DNA from: Murdochiella sp. Marseille-P8839
Lineage (GTDB): Bacteria > Bacillota > Clostridia > Tissierellales > Peptoniphilaceae
DNA length: 64,000 bases
Assembly (NCBI GenBank): GCA_019753405.1
Contig: JAIKLF010000003.1
Coordinates: 183,264 to 247,263, forward strand
Reading direction: 5' to 3'
Shown here: one piece after another, positions 33,483-41,528 of the stretch
Position numbering within the stretch: the stretch's first letter is position 1
Layout: every line of letters begins with the position of its first letter
Program-made: the position numbers and the translations under genes
The notes under the pieces: generated by a model
What the model was told of the DNA's origin: nothing
Seen by the model: the letters and a program-made list of their open reading frames with translations, nothing else
Database searches by the model: none

Positions 33483-34253
33483 TTACTTTCCTTCCACATT
33501 CTTCTTTTCGTCTTCATTTTCCCGCTTTAGGTGGGGAAAGGCCTTGAGCATTCGCTTTTCACTAAACGCCAGCCAGCGATCCAAAAGCTTTTCGCGACGT
33601 TTTTCGATGCGTTTTGCCGCTTCGCTTTCTTGAAGTTCCTGGCGTTTTTCCTCGAGGTCGCGTGTGTGCACATAGACACGTTCACCAATCTGATCGGATA
33701 CTTTTCGCATATCCTGGCTGATTTTTGCTGAGTATTTCAATTTTTTGTTGAGACCGAGAAGGGTGGCGACCATGCTTGTCGCATCGATGAGAATCAGCAG
33801 AAGCAAAACCGATGTGATGATCCAAGCAAGTTTCACCGGCAACAAGCGGATCAAACGGCGTAGAAGAGGATGCACGGCTTCATACAGCACAAAGCAGCAC
33901 ATGCCCCAGAGGAGGGAATATTCTAAACAGATATAGCCACCGAGGTTCAAGCGTCGATCGGAATAATCCCACCATTTGCGATGCAGTATTTTTTCCAGTA
34001 CAAACCCGGTGATCAGCTCGATAACGGAGGCGATTAGCATGGAACCGAAGAACAGCAGCAATTTATTGGTCTGTGCAATATCCGAGAGAAACAATATCAC
34101 TGCGCAGGCGCCGAAGCCATAGATGGGACACCAGGGGCCGCTGAGCATGCCGGCGTTGATGAAGCGTCCGGAATGAATGGCGTTAAAGCCGACTTCCATC
34201 ATCCATCCGATGAACGCATAGACGAAAAAATAGAGCAGCAACAGGTAGTCCAT
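33483..34253 (-). CDS. CmpB-type (putative ABC-transporter type IV) membrane protein
   Basis: 256 residues from ATG 34253, preceded by GGAGGAGG. The N-terminal 150 residues contain about five membrane helices with the conserved text FFVYAFIGWMMEVGF, GRFINAGMLSGPWCPIYGFG and LEKILHRKWWDYSD, the marks of the PF06541-type family. A long charged helical tail follows (EKRQELQESEAAKRIEKRRE). The biochemical role of the family is not established. It is directly upstream of the GlmL-like gene on one transcript, though a functional link is not evident. Confidence 0.8.
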   Translation of the reverse strand: MDYLLLLYFFVYAFIGWMMEVGFNAIHSGRFINAGMLSGPWCPIYGFGACAVILFLSDIAQTNKLLLFFGSMLIASVIELITGFVLEKILHRKWWDYSDRRLNLGGYICLEYSLLWGMCCFVLYEAVHPLLRRLIRLLPVKLAWIITSVLLLLILIDATSMVATLLGLNKKLKYSAKISQDMRKVSDQIGERVYVHTRDLEEKRQELQESEAAKRIEKRREKLLDRWLAFSEKRMLKAFPHLKRENEDEKKNVEGK

Positions 34254-34374
34254 AGAAGCCTCCTCCGGATTTCTGAACATTCGATGCGAAGAGAAAACTC
34301 GGTGTCGAACCGAGTAAGAATTTTCTATCATTGTACCCATTATAGTGAAAAATTCGGCAGGGTGATTTCAAAAG

Positions 34375-34439
34375 AATAAGTTTCAGATTTACAAGTCAAA
34401 AACTTTCGCCTACAAATAAGTTTCAGACTTACAAGTCAG
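34375..34439. repeat. Two 25-bp direct repeats upstream of DUF4143 ATPase gene
   Basis: Near-identical copies at 34375-34399 and 34415-34439, each of the form AATAAGTTTCAGA-TTACAAGTCA, 40 bp apart. The second copy ends just upstream of the -35 box (34447). The 40-bp spacing is close to four helical turns, as for paired regulator sites. Confidence 0.75.
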
Positions 34440-34446
34440 AAATTTA

Positions 34447-34474
34447 TTTACTTTTTCAGAAATTGGTGTATAGT
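34447..34474 (+). promoter_or_regulatory. Promoter of DUF4143 ATPase gene
   Basis: TTTACT at 34447-34452, 16-bp spacer, TATAGT at 34469-34474, 27 bp before the ATG. Two direct repeats lie immediately upstream. Confidence 0.5.
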
Positions 34475-34501
34475 TAAAGCAAGGAAACTCGGAGGTTCAT
34501 T

Positions 34502-35734
34502 ATGGTGGAATTGATTAATCGGCCCCATTACTTAAATCAGCTGATTCAGAATAAAGACGTGGACTTGGTGAAGATTGTCACCGGTATTCGCCGTTGTGGA
34601 AAATCTTCCCTTCTGGATTTATTTCATCAATACCTCACAGAGCATGGTGTGCCGGAATCTAACATTATTCATATGAACATGGAATCTCTTCGTTATCATG
34701 AGTTGAGCGAGTATCTCTCTTTTTACCAGTATGTGTGTAAACATATGGCGAAGAAAGGAAAGAATTATCTTCTTTTTGATGAGTTACAGGCGGTTCAACA
34801 TTGGGAGAAAGCAATTGAATCCTTCCGGCTCGATTTTGATGTGGACATCTATATTACCGGTTCCAATGCATATCTTTTGTCTACGGAATTTTCTACGCTT
34901 CTTTCCGGTAGATATGTGGAGATTCGAATGCTTCCGCTATCGTTTAAAGAGTTTTTGGATTTCTATACCTTTGCCCCCGATGTCACGATGGACGAAAAGT
35001 TCCAGAAGTATCTGCAATTTGGTGGGATGCCCATTTTAAGAGCCTATTCATTTAACGAAGTGAGGAGTCGTCAGGCGCTGGAAGGCATCTATTCCACGGT
35101 GGTATTGCGAGATATCTTACAGCGCAATAAGGGCATCGATCAGAGCATGCTGGAAAAGGTGATGTTATATCTGTGCTCTACCATCGGAAGCACGACCTCA
35201 CCGAACAGTATTGGGAATGTGCTTTCCAGTGAGGGCGAGATAAAAAATGGGAAGAAAAATAATATTGCCGGAAAAACAGTCGATAAGTATATTGCCATGC
35301 TCCGCGATGCGTTTATCGTCTTTTCCGTCGGACGCTATGATGTTAAAGGTAAGCAACTACTTAAAACATTAGGAAAGAACTATATTGTTGACATGGGCTT
35401 TCGGAATATGCTTTTGGGGTACCGCAATGCAGATCGGGGGCACATACTGGAAAATATTGTCTTTTTGGAACTGCTTCGTCGCGACTACCGGGTATCGATT
35501 GGAAAAATTGGTGAGACGGAAATTGATTTCATTGCAGAAAAACCAAACGATAAGAGATATATCCAAGTTACGGAAAGCATGCAATCCCCACAGACCAGGG
35601 AACGAGAACTTCGCTCGCTACAGATGATCCAAGACAATTATGAAAAAATCGTGTTGTCTATGGATCGAAGTTTCATCACTTCGTATGAGGGCATAAAATC
35701 TCTTTATCTTGTCGATTGGCTGCTTGCCGAATAA
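34502..35734 (+). CDS. AAA ATPase with DUF4143 C-terminus
   Basis: 410 residues with CGGAGG before the ATG. The N-terminal AAA_14 domain has Walker A GIRRCGKSSLL (about 28-38), Walker B NYLLFDELQ and a TGSNAYLLS sensor. The C-terminal DUF4143 part has a PD-(D/E)XK-like pattern (GETEIDFIAEK then IQVTES). The family is widespread and spreads horizontally; its function is poorly known. The gene is a single unit with its own promoter and two direct repeats upstream, which hints at specific regulation. Confidence 0.85.
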   Translation: MVELINRPHYLNQLIQNKDVDLVKIVTGIRRCGKSSLLDLFHQYLTEHGVPESNIIHMNMESLRYHELSEYLSFYQYVCKHMAKKGKNYLLFDELQAVQHWEKAIESFRLDFDVDIYITGSNAYLLSTEFSTLLSGRYVEIRMLPLSFKEFLDFYTFAPDVTMDEKFQKYLQFGGMPILRAYSFNEVRSRQALEGIYSTVVLRDILQRNKGIDQSMLEKVMLYLCSTIGSTTSPNSIGNVLSSEGEIKNGKKNNIAGKTVDKYIAMLRDAFIVFSVGRYDVKGKQLLKTLGKNYIVDMGFRNMLLGYRNADRGHILENIVFLELLRRDYRVSIGKIGETEIDFIAEKPNDKRYIQVTESMQSPQTRERELRSLQMIQDNYEKIVLSMDRSFITSYEGIKSLYLVDWLLAE

Positions 35735-35779
35735 TTTTACATTACCGATCACAGACCTTCCATCTTGTGGCGGATTTGC

Positions 35780-35785
35780 TATAAT
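35780..35785 (+). promoter_or_regulatory. -10 box for CD0519-like gene
   Basis: TATAAT at 35780-35785, with a weak TTCCAT 16 bp upstream. It lies about 40 bp before the start codon and is followed by the AGGAGGG ribosome site. Confidence 0.5.
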
Positions 35786-35823
35786 TTTTACATCGTATAT
35801 ATAGTTATAGAGGAGGGTTGAGG

Positions 35824-36969
35824 GTGGACGGCGAACAACGATTAAAAAAGATTTTCGGTCTGGAAAGCGTTTTATTTCTTCTTTGCTTCTTCGGCTTTTT
35901 TATCAGCATGGGGAAAGTCATGGGCGCAACAAATATGTTGATGACGCTCATGAATACGGCCTATGAAAGCTTAATGCACACCTGTTTCTATATTATGGCC
36001 ATCTCTGTGATGGCCGGCGCAGTATCCGGTCTCTTCTCGGAATTCGGTCTTATTGCGTTAGTGAATAAAGTGCTTTCGCTCATCATGAAGCCCATCTACG
36101 ATTTGCCCGGAGCGGCCTCCTTGGGCATCATGAACTGCTACTTATCCGATAATCCGGCCATTTTAACCTTGGCAACGGAAGAAAATTTCATTCGCTATTT
36201 TAAAAATTACCAAAAGCCGGCACTGACGAATTTGGGCACAGCGTTCGGCATGGGATTAATTACCACGACCACCATGATGGCACTTCCTGTGGAAGGCGCC
36301 TTAAAAGCTGCGCTTCTGGGCAATCTTGGAGCAGTCTTTGGCAGTGTAGTGAGCGTGCGCCTGATGCTTCGGGCGACCAAAAAGAAATATGGCACCCATG
36401 CGCAAGAAGGCTTTACCGTACAGGGCAAGCTGCCCTCGACCATGCGTATCGTTCGTCAAGGAAGCGTGGGTCAGCGCTTTATTGAGGCGCTCTTAGATGG
36501 CGGGAAACGAGGGGTGGACATGGGCATGGCCATTATCCCCGGCGTCCTCGGCATTTGCACCATTGTCCTTTTGCTCACCAACGGTCCGGGAGCCGGTGGC
36601 GTCTATACCGGAGCGGCCGGTGAAGGCGTTCCCGTCCTGCCCTGGATCGGACAGAAACTCTCGTTTGTGCTTCGTCCGCTCTTCGGGTTTACCAGTGCGG
36701 AAGGCATCGCCGTCCCTATAACCGCTCTGGGCTCCAGCGGCGCCGCCATCGGCGTGGTCAAAAACATGGCACAGGTTGGTGCAGTTAGCGGAAATGACAT
36801 CGCCGTCTTCACCGCGATTTGCATGTGCTGGTCGGGCTATCTTTCCACACACGTTGCGATGATGGAAGCCCTTGGCTGTAAAGATTTAACCGGTCGATCG
36901 ATTTTAAGCCATACCATCGGCGGATTGTGTGCAGGCATTTTTGCGCATATTCTCTTCATGCTGTTTTAG
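35824..36969 (+). CDS. CD0519/CD1768-type membrane protein (nucleoside-recognition/Gate fold)
   Basis: 381 residues. GTG 35824 was chosen over TTG 35818 because it gives a normal distance from AGGAGGG. About eight to ten membrane helices; text such as SLGIMNCYLSDNPAILTLA and GLITTTTMMALPVEGAL fits the Gate-type proteins common in clostridia. These are thought to be transporters or spore-maturation-like membrane proteins, with no defined substrate. It stands alone and is followed by a hairpin at 37060-37098. Confidence 0.75.
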   Translation: MDGEQRLKKIFGLESVLFLLCFFGFFISMGKVMGATNMLMTLMNTAYESLMHTCFYIMAISVMAGAVSGLFSEFGLIALVNKVLSLIMKPIYDLPGAASLGIMNCYLSDNPAILTLATEENFIRYFKNYQKPALTNLGTAFGMGLITTTTMMALPVEGALKAALLGNLGAVFGSVVSVRLMLRATKKKYGTHAQEGFTVQGKLPSTMRIVRQGSVGQRFIEALLDGGKRGVDMGMAIIPGVLGICTIVLLLTNGPGAGGVYTGAAGEGVPVLPWIGQKLSFVLRPLFGFTSAEGIAVPITALGSSGAAIGVVKNMAQVGAVSGNDIAVFTAICMCWSGYLSTHVAMMEALGCKDLTGRSILSHTIGGLCAGIFAHILFMLF

Positions 36970-37059
36970 TTTTTGGTAAGCGGGAACTCGCCTCATCAAA
37001 AAGAAGGTAGCGCATAGAATGGCGTATCTTTTGTCCGGCACAAGAAATTGGATACAAGA

Positions 37060-37098
37060 AACAGGCGGCTCACCGGTTTTCCCGGCGAGCCGCCTGTT
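37060..37098. terminator. Strong hairpin between convergent genes
   Basis: AACAGGCGGCTC and GAGCCGCCTGTT form a 12-bp stem. The T run is poor (TTCGTTATAC), so it may work as a weak bidirectional terminator for the membrane protein gene (plus) and the surface protein gene (minus). Confidence 0.6.
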
Positions 37099-37135
37099 CG
37101 TTATACGATCTATGCGATCGAGTTCTGTTTACTGT

Positions 37136-38194
37136 TTACTGTTCGTTTTCTTTTTTTCGCATAAGGTACAGTCCACTACCCATCGCCAGGAGCGCTAAGG
37201 CACTGACAATCAGGATCGTGTAATCGCCCGTCTTCGGTGCAACTACCTCATTGTCGGTTGTGCGTTCAGTTTCCGTCAAGGTATCCTGTGGCGTTGCCGC
37301 TTGATCAGAGGATTGACCCGGAGTTTCCGGATTCGTGCCGGCATTGGTTCCCGGCGTAGCTTCCGGATTCGTGCCGGCATTGGTTCCCGGCGTAGCTTCC
37401 GGATTCGTACCGGGTTTGTTTTCCGGAGTTTCTGGATTTGTGCCCGGTTTGTTTTCCGGAGTTGTTTCCGGATTCGTGTCGGTGTTGTCTTCGGGCTCCT
37501 GCGTATTTTCTTTCCACTCCGCCATAAGGGTATGGTCGCCCTGAACCAAATAATAATCGCCGGGATAATATACGGAACCTTTCCAGTAGAGGAAAGTATA
37601 TCCGGGCTTCACCGGTGCTATCGGTAACTTAATATAGGAGCCTTTTTCTCCAGAGAGGAGAAGAGTAGTTTTTCCATCGCTCCACTTTCCGCCATTTCCG
37701 TCAACGGTAATTGTGTATTGCTGAACCATTGGCGTTGTACCGGAGTTGCTTCCCGGGTTTGTACCGAGGTTGGTTCCGGGCTCGTTCGGGTTCTGCGGAT
37801 CTGCCGGATTCTCCGGATTTACCGGATCGGTCGGATTTTCGGACAATACTTTCCCGCATAGGCTGCATATATAATGGTAAGAGCCACTCCCATCAGATAC
37901 TTCTATTTTTGATTGTTCACATGTTCTATGATCTTGGTAGCTACATCCGTCTTTTTTGCAAATATGACTTGTTTCCGCCAGATCATGCTTTTCGATTGTA
38001 GAGTCACATATTTCATGACAGATTAAACATCTCTTATAATGATTGTTGCTGTCATATTCTACTTTTGTGCCGGGCACACAAGGATGGGGTTCTCCGGCAT
38101 GTTGGCTAACCATTGCGTTGATTGCGGTAAAGACTTGGAAGCTTATGACGATTGCTGCTGGGAGTGTGGCCGTTGCTTCGATTGTGCAGAACAA
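37136..38194 (-). CDS. C-terminal part of cysteine-rich cell-wall-anchored surface protein
   Basis: 352 codons in the open frame, but the first 32 or so are antisense to the cysteine-rich plus-strand frame; real protein text appears to begin at about 38098 with AGEPHPCVPGTKVEYD. No start codon with a ribosome site is present. Two more Cys pairs (KRCLICHEIC, YICSLCGKVL) are followed by a PENP/NPG repeat stalk, an InlB-like repeat (TITVDGNGGKWSDGKTT, FLYWKGSVYYPGDY), a second Pro/Thr stalk, sorting motif APKTGD, a membrane helix and KKENEQ. It is probably the end of the gene that starts at 39520, cut off by an inverted segment. Confidence 0.7.
   Translation of the reverse strand: MFCTIEATATLPAAIVISFQVFTAINAMVSQHAGEPHPCVPGTKVEYDSNNHYKRCLICHEICDSTIEKHDLAETSHICKKDGCSYQDHRTCEQSKIEVSDGSGSYHYICSLCGKVLSENPTDPVNPENPADPQNPNEPGTNLGTNPGSNSGTTPMVQQYTITVDGNGGKWSDGKTTLLLSGEKGSYIKLPIAPVKPGYTFLYWKGSVYYPGDYYLVQGDHTLMAEWKENTQEPEDNTDTNPETTPENKPGTNPETPENKPGTNPEATPGTNAGTNPEATPGTNAGTNPETPGQSSDQAATPQDTLTETERTTDNEVVAPKTGDYTILIVSALALLAMGSGLYLMRKKENEQ
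37325..37396 (-). repeat. 36-bp perfect tandem repeat in surface-protein stalk
   Basis: Two identical 36-bp units at 37325-37360 and 37361-37396 encode the repeated stalk text EATPGTNAGTNP; a third partial, diverged unit follows. Copy number changes would alter stalk length by 12 residues and keep frame. Confidence 0.85.
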
Positions 38195-39154
38195 TGTGGT
38201 AGACCCTGCGGCGATATATGCTTAGATTGTCATAGGGATTGGGGAATGGCCTGTCCTGACTGTGATGCATGTTTTAGGAATGGTGAAGATGATTTAAAAT
38301 GTCCGGAATGTGGTCGGTGTTCTGATTGCGGTGGTGGCGGTAAATGCGAAGATTGCGATATGTGTTTTGAATGTATCTCAAATGAAGGCAAGCACTGCTC
38401 TTCTTGTGACTTATGCTTTACCCTGTATGAGGAAGAAAAATGTCCTGAATGTGAGCTGTGTTTCGAATGCGGCGACGGTAAATGTGAAAACTGCGAGATG
38501 TGCATGCAGTGTGCCGAAAATGATGGTAAGCATTGTTCTTCTTGTGGAGGATGTTTTGAATCCGGCGAAGTGGTAGCCTGTGCAGGCGGATGTGGGCAAT
38601 GCTCAGAATGCAGCTCCGATTTTTGCGAATACTGTGAGCGATGCGATGAATGTGCGGTTGTGGATGGTTATCATTGCTTTAACGAGTGCGGCTATTGCAT
38701 AGAAGACCGGGGAGAAGCCCTATGTGGCAACTGCGGCTTTTGCCCTGATTGTGCGACGGTTTGTGAAAATGCAGACCATTGCAGCGAATGTGCGGATATC
38801 TGTGAAAACTGTTCATATTGTGAGCACTGTGCCGAACTTTGTGTAAACAAGGACTACTGCTCTAATTGTGCGGACCAGATATGCGAATCTTGTCATCAGT
38901 GCGATCAATGTGTAACGATTTGCCCTAATGGAGATTACTGCGAGGAAGGTGCCGACCTTTGCGGCAATTGTGGTTACTGTGAGGTTTGCCAACAGTTGTG
39001 TGACCAATGTAACAATGCATGTAGCCAATGCTCAGAAATATGCGATGACTGCGGTTATTGTACAGATTGCTGTAGTGAGAATACAGAAAATGCAGGTTGC
39101 GAGCATGACGTCTGTGTACTGAGTGAAGAGTGGGAAAACCACTGGGCTAAGCAT
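38099..39154. other. Probable inverted segment (candidate invertible DNA)
   Basis: Cysteine-rich coding text switches from minus to plus strand at about 38099 and back at about 39154. Plus and minus codon boundaries coincide, and 38099+39154 is divisible by three, so flipping this block gives one minus-strand frame of about 790 codons: signal peptide, Cys-rich region, stalk, sorting signal. The new joins would read CEYTM-LANHCVDCG and NHWAKH-AGEPHPCVPG. Only ATG/CAT is shared at the ends; no long inverted repeat is seen. It could be a recombinase-driven switch, a chance inversion or an assembly fault. Confidence 0.55.
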
Positions 39155-39208
39155 AGTGTATTCGCAATCCTTGCAAAACCCATGTTCTTCGCAGAAATCG
39201 GTATCTAA
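38099..39208 (+). CDS. Cysteine-rich CxxC-repeat segment in opposite orientation
   Basis: An open frame of 369 codons from ATG 38099. From about 38102 to 39154 it encodes dense CxxC repeats (HCVDCGKDLEAY, CPECGRCSDCG, CENCEMCMQC, CSNCADQICESCHQC). No convincing ribosome site, signal peptide or anchor is present. Its last 17 codons are antisense to the minus-strand N-terminal gene, as its first codons are to the C-terminal gene. Read in reverse orientation it would join both minus-strand pieces in one frame. It is therefore most likely the middle of that surface protein rather than a separate gene. Confidence 0.6.
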   Translation: MLANHCVDCGKDLEAYDDCCWECGRCFDCAEQCGRPCGDICLDCHRDWGMACPDCDACFRNGEDDLKCPECGRCSDCGGGGKCEDCDMCFECISNEGKHCSSCDLCFTLYEEEKCPECELCFECGDGKCENCEMCMQCAENDGKHCSSCGGCFESGEVVACAGGCGQCSECSSDFCEYCERCDECAVVDGYHCFNECGYCIEDRGEALCGNCGFCPDCATVCENADHCSECADICENCSYCEHCAELCVNKDYCSNCADQICESCHQCDQCVTICPNGDYCEEGADLCGNCGYCEVCQQLCDQCNNACSQCSEICDDCGYCTDCCSENTENAGCEHDVCVLSEEWENHWAKHSVFAILAKPMFFAEIGI

Positions 39209-39520
39209 AGAACAAGCACCACAGTCCATACAATGTTCATATGCACCTTGAGCACAGCTAATACACATTAAATGGTCTTCACAAAAATCTCCATCTTCAC
39301 ATGCTCCGCATTCTCTGCAATGGTGATACATATAGCAGTCCCCTGAAGCGTTTTTACTACAGTGAGGTCCCCCTTCGCAGAGCCAATCGTCATATCGATA
39401 ACTATCGCAGTATTCACAGTCAACGCCGTCTACACAATCGGCAAAAACGGTAACCGGTGCTATTGATAAAAGAACGGCAACAAACAGAAGTAAGCCGAAC
39501 ACTTTACATCGTCGCTTCAT
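39032..39520 (-). CDS. N-terminal part of cysteine-rich surface protein, with signal peptide
   Basis: 162 residues from ATG 39520 (ATG 39523 lies too near the GGAGG ribosome site). A signal peptide MKRRCKVFGLLLFVAVLL...VFA with cleavage near residue 27 is followed by Cys-rich text (CRECGACEDGDFCEDH, CMDCGACSLDTDFCEE, FCKDCEYTM). After about 39155 the frame becomes antisense to the plus-strand CxxC frame and the Cys pattern is lost; it stops at 39032. As it stands the product would be secreted but not wall-anchored. It looks like the start of the gene whose end is at 37136. Confidence 0.7.
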   Translation of the reverse strand: MKRRCKVFGLLLFVAVLLSIAPVTVFADCVDGVDCEYCDSYRYDDWLCEGGPHCSKNASGDCYMYHHCRECGACEDGDFCEDHLMCISCAQGAYEHCMDCGACSLDTDFCEEHGFCKDCEYTMLSPVVFPLFTQYTDVMLATCIFCILTTAICTITAVIAYF

Positions 39521-39869
39521 CATATCCTCCTTTCCCTTTAATTTTTAGGTAATGAATTTCAAAATTATGTCTCCACATGCCTCCTTTCTTTCTTTACCGA
39601 TGATGTACAGTTGACATCCTTTCACTCTCATCGTATGTAAGGTTTCTGATTTGCACATCATCAAAAAGGATGATTTTCCCATCGGATAGGGAAAAGTCCG
39701 GTGACAAATAGGATCGAGGCAGGCGACGGAAGAGATTGAAGTTAGCCGGAGAGGCATCGGTAGAACAACGAAAATCTTCTTGTTATAATTAATGAAAGCA
39801 ATGATGCGCATCAAAAGCCGAGCGTTGCGTGTATCGTTCTTTATAGCCATCAGAAGGAAAGGAGGAATT
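39521..39869. other. Divergent 349-bp control region
   Basis: Holds the ribosome site of the minus-strand surface gene, a GATTTTCCC / GGGAAAAGTC hairpin at about 39671-39698, and TATAAT at 39784-39789 about 80 bp before the plus-strand sensor gene. No protein gene was accepted. Confidence 0.5.
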
Positions 39870-41528
39870 ATGTATCGTAAAGAGGCTCTTAGTTATTGCC
39901 TTTCTCTTCTTTTCGTATTCGCGGCGATCGCTTTGCATTTTTTGGATGCTTTTCGCGGGATTCCTTTTTCGGTCCATGTTCTGATTTTCTCGCTGTATGG
40001 CTTTATCATTTTCTTGTGGCGACGGAATATGGAAAACCGTATGTTGCGCACCTCTTCGATTCGTCTTTTTCAGAGTGTCAGTTTGTTGCTTATCGGCTAT
40101 TTGGCGTTGCGCACATTAAAATATGAAATTTTATTGGATAATCCGTTGGCGAAACGGTATATTCGATACGGGTACTATTGCTTCACGCTAAACATTGTTC
40201 ATCTTGTCTTTATCACCTCGTTATCGATTAACAAGTCGGAACGAGAAAGCATCAACAAGCATTGGAATCTGTTGTGGATTCCGACGGAACTTCTTGTGTT
40301 GTTCATTTTGACCAACGAGGTTCACGGTCTTGCGTTTTCCTTGACCGACAAAGGAGCTGGCCAATACGGACCCATATTTTATTTGACGCTAATCCATATC
40401 TTGCTTTTGGCGTTCGCTACGATCATCTGTACACTTATTCCGTCTTTTGAAACAAAACAGTTCCGGCCGATTTTGCTGCCGATCGGGATTCTTTCTTTGT
40501 GGATGCTGTATACATTGCTTTATGTTTTTGATTGGAAGCCGTTTTACCCTGTTCGTCTGCTGATAAAAAGTGCGGAATTTAATATTTTGACGGTGATTTT
40601 ATTCGTTGAAGCACTTGTGTTTTCACGGCTTTTGCCCTCCAACAGAGGCTATGAACGTTTCGTCAAAATGTCTGCGCTGAACATCGGCATTATGGATGCG
40701 GAGGGAGAGACGGTTATCGCTCCAAATAAAGGGCCTGCAGTAAGTCGCGATCTGCTCAGGAAGACCAAGGCACATCCGGTATCTCTTGATGCCAATACAC
40801 TTTTGGAGAGCGCTGAAATTCAGGGAGGAAGATCGTTCTGGCTTGTGGACTTAACCGATTTTAACGCCTTAAAAGCTCGCCTCTTTGCTCTGAACGAGGA
40901 TATGATGAGCGAAAATGATCTTCTTGACGCGGATAATAAATTAAAGGAAAAAATGGCGAAACTCGACGAGCAGAAGCAAATTCGCTTGGCGATTGATGCC
41001 AAGTTGAATCCGCAATTTCGGCATCTGGAAGAGATTATTGCTCATATGCCGGAAGAGGAAAAAGCATTTGAAGACGCCCTGAAAGACGCCTGCATTTACA
41101 ACGTGTATATTAAACGCTATTCCAATCTGTTTTTATTGGCCAAAACGAAAGAACAGCTTTCTCTCGCCGAGGTCGGCCTGGCTATTTCCGAATCGCTGAA
41201 TTACCTACGATTGAGAGGTGTTACAACTGCTCTGCACTGGCAAAGCAACGACCAGGTGGATGCTTCGGTGTGTTTACGAATGTATGCGATGTTTCAAACC
41301 ATTCTTGAGCGCCATTTTCCATTTCTGTCTTCGTTGTCGATTGATTTGGAAAAACAGGGAAAATGTCCGGTTTGGAGCATGACGATGGAGACGACGAAGC
41401 ACTTTTCCATCTTGGATCAGGTGGAAGAGACGGAAGACGGTGTCACGCTTCGCATTGAGGAAAAACGGGAAGGAATCCAATCTTTTTGGCGTATTGCGGT
41501 GGAAGGAGAAACGCATGACCTTACATAG
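39870..41528 (+). CDS. 7TM sensor-like protein lacking a kinase ATPase domain
   Basis: 552 residues from ATG 39870, with GAAAGGAGGAATT upstream. Residues 1-250 contain seven or eight membrane helices like the histidine-kinase N-terminal 7TM region. A PAS-like stretch (NIGIMDAEGETVIAPN, about 275-290) and a coiled coil (NKLKEKMAKLDEQKQ) follow. The rest is soluble, but no N, G1 or G2 box of a kinase is visible. It overlaps the next gene, a true kinase, by 14 bp. It probably works as a co-sensor that partners this kinase. Confidence 0.65.
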   Translation: MYRKEALSYCLSLLFVFAAIALHFLDAFRGIPFSVHVLIFSLYGFIIFLWRRNMENRMLRTSSIRLFQSVSLLLIGYLALRTLKYEILLDNPLAKRYIRYGYYCFTLNIVHLVFITSLSINKSERESINKHWNLLWIPTELLVLFILTNEVHGLAFSLTDKGAGQYGPIFYLTLIHILLLAFATIICTLIPSFETKQFRPILLPIGILSLWMLYTLLYVFDWKPFYPVRLLIKSAEFNILTVILFVEALVFSRLLPSNRGYERFVKMSALNIGIMDAEGETVIAPNKGPAVSRDLLRKTKAHPVSLDANTLLESAEIQGGRSFWLVDLTDFNALKARLFALNEDMMSENDLLDADNKLKEKMAKLDEQKQIRLAIDAKLNPQFRHLEEIIAHMPEEEKAFEDALKDACIYNVYIKRYSNLFLLAKTKEQLSLAEVGLAISESLNYLRLRGVTTALHWQSNDQVDASVCLRMYAMFQTILERHFPFLSSLSIDLEKQGKCPVWSMTMETTKHFSILDQVEETEDGVTLRIEEKREGIQSFWRIAVEGETHDLT

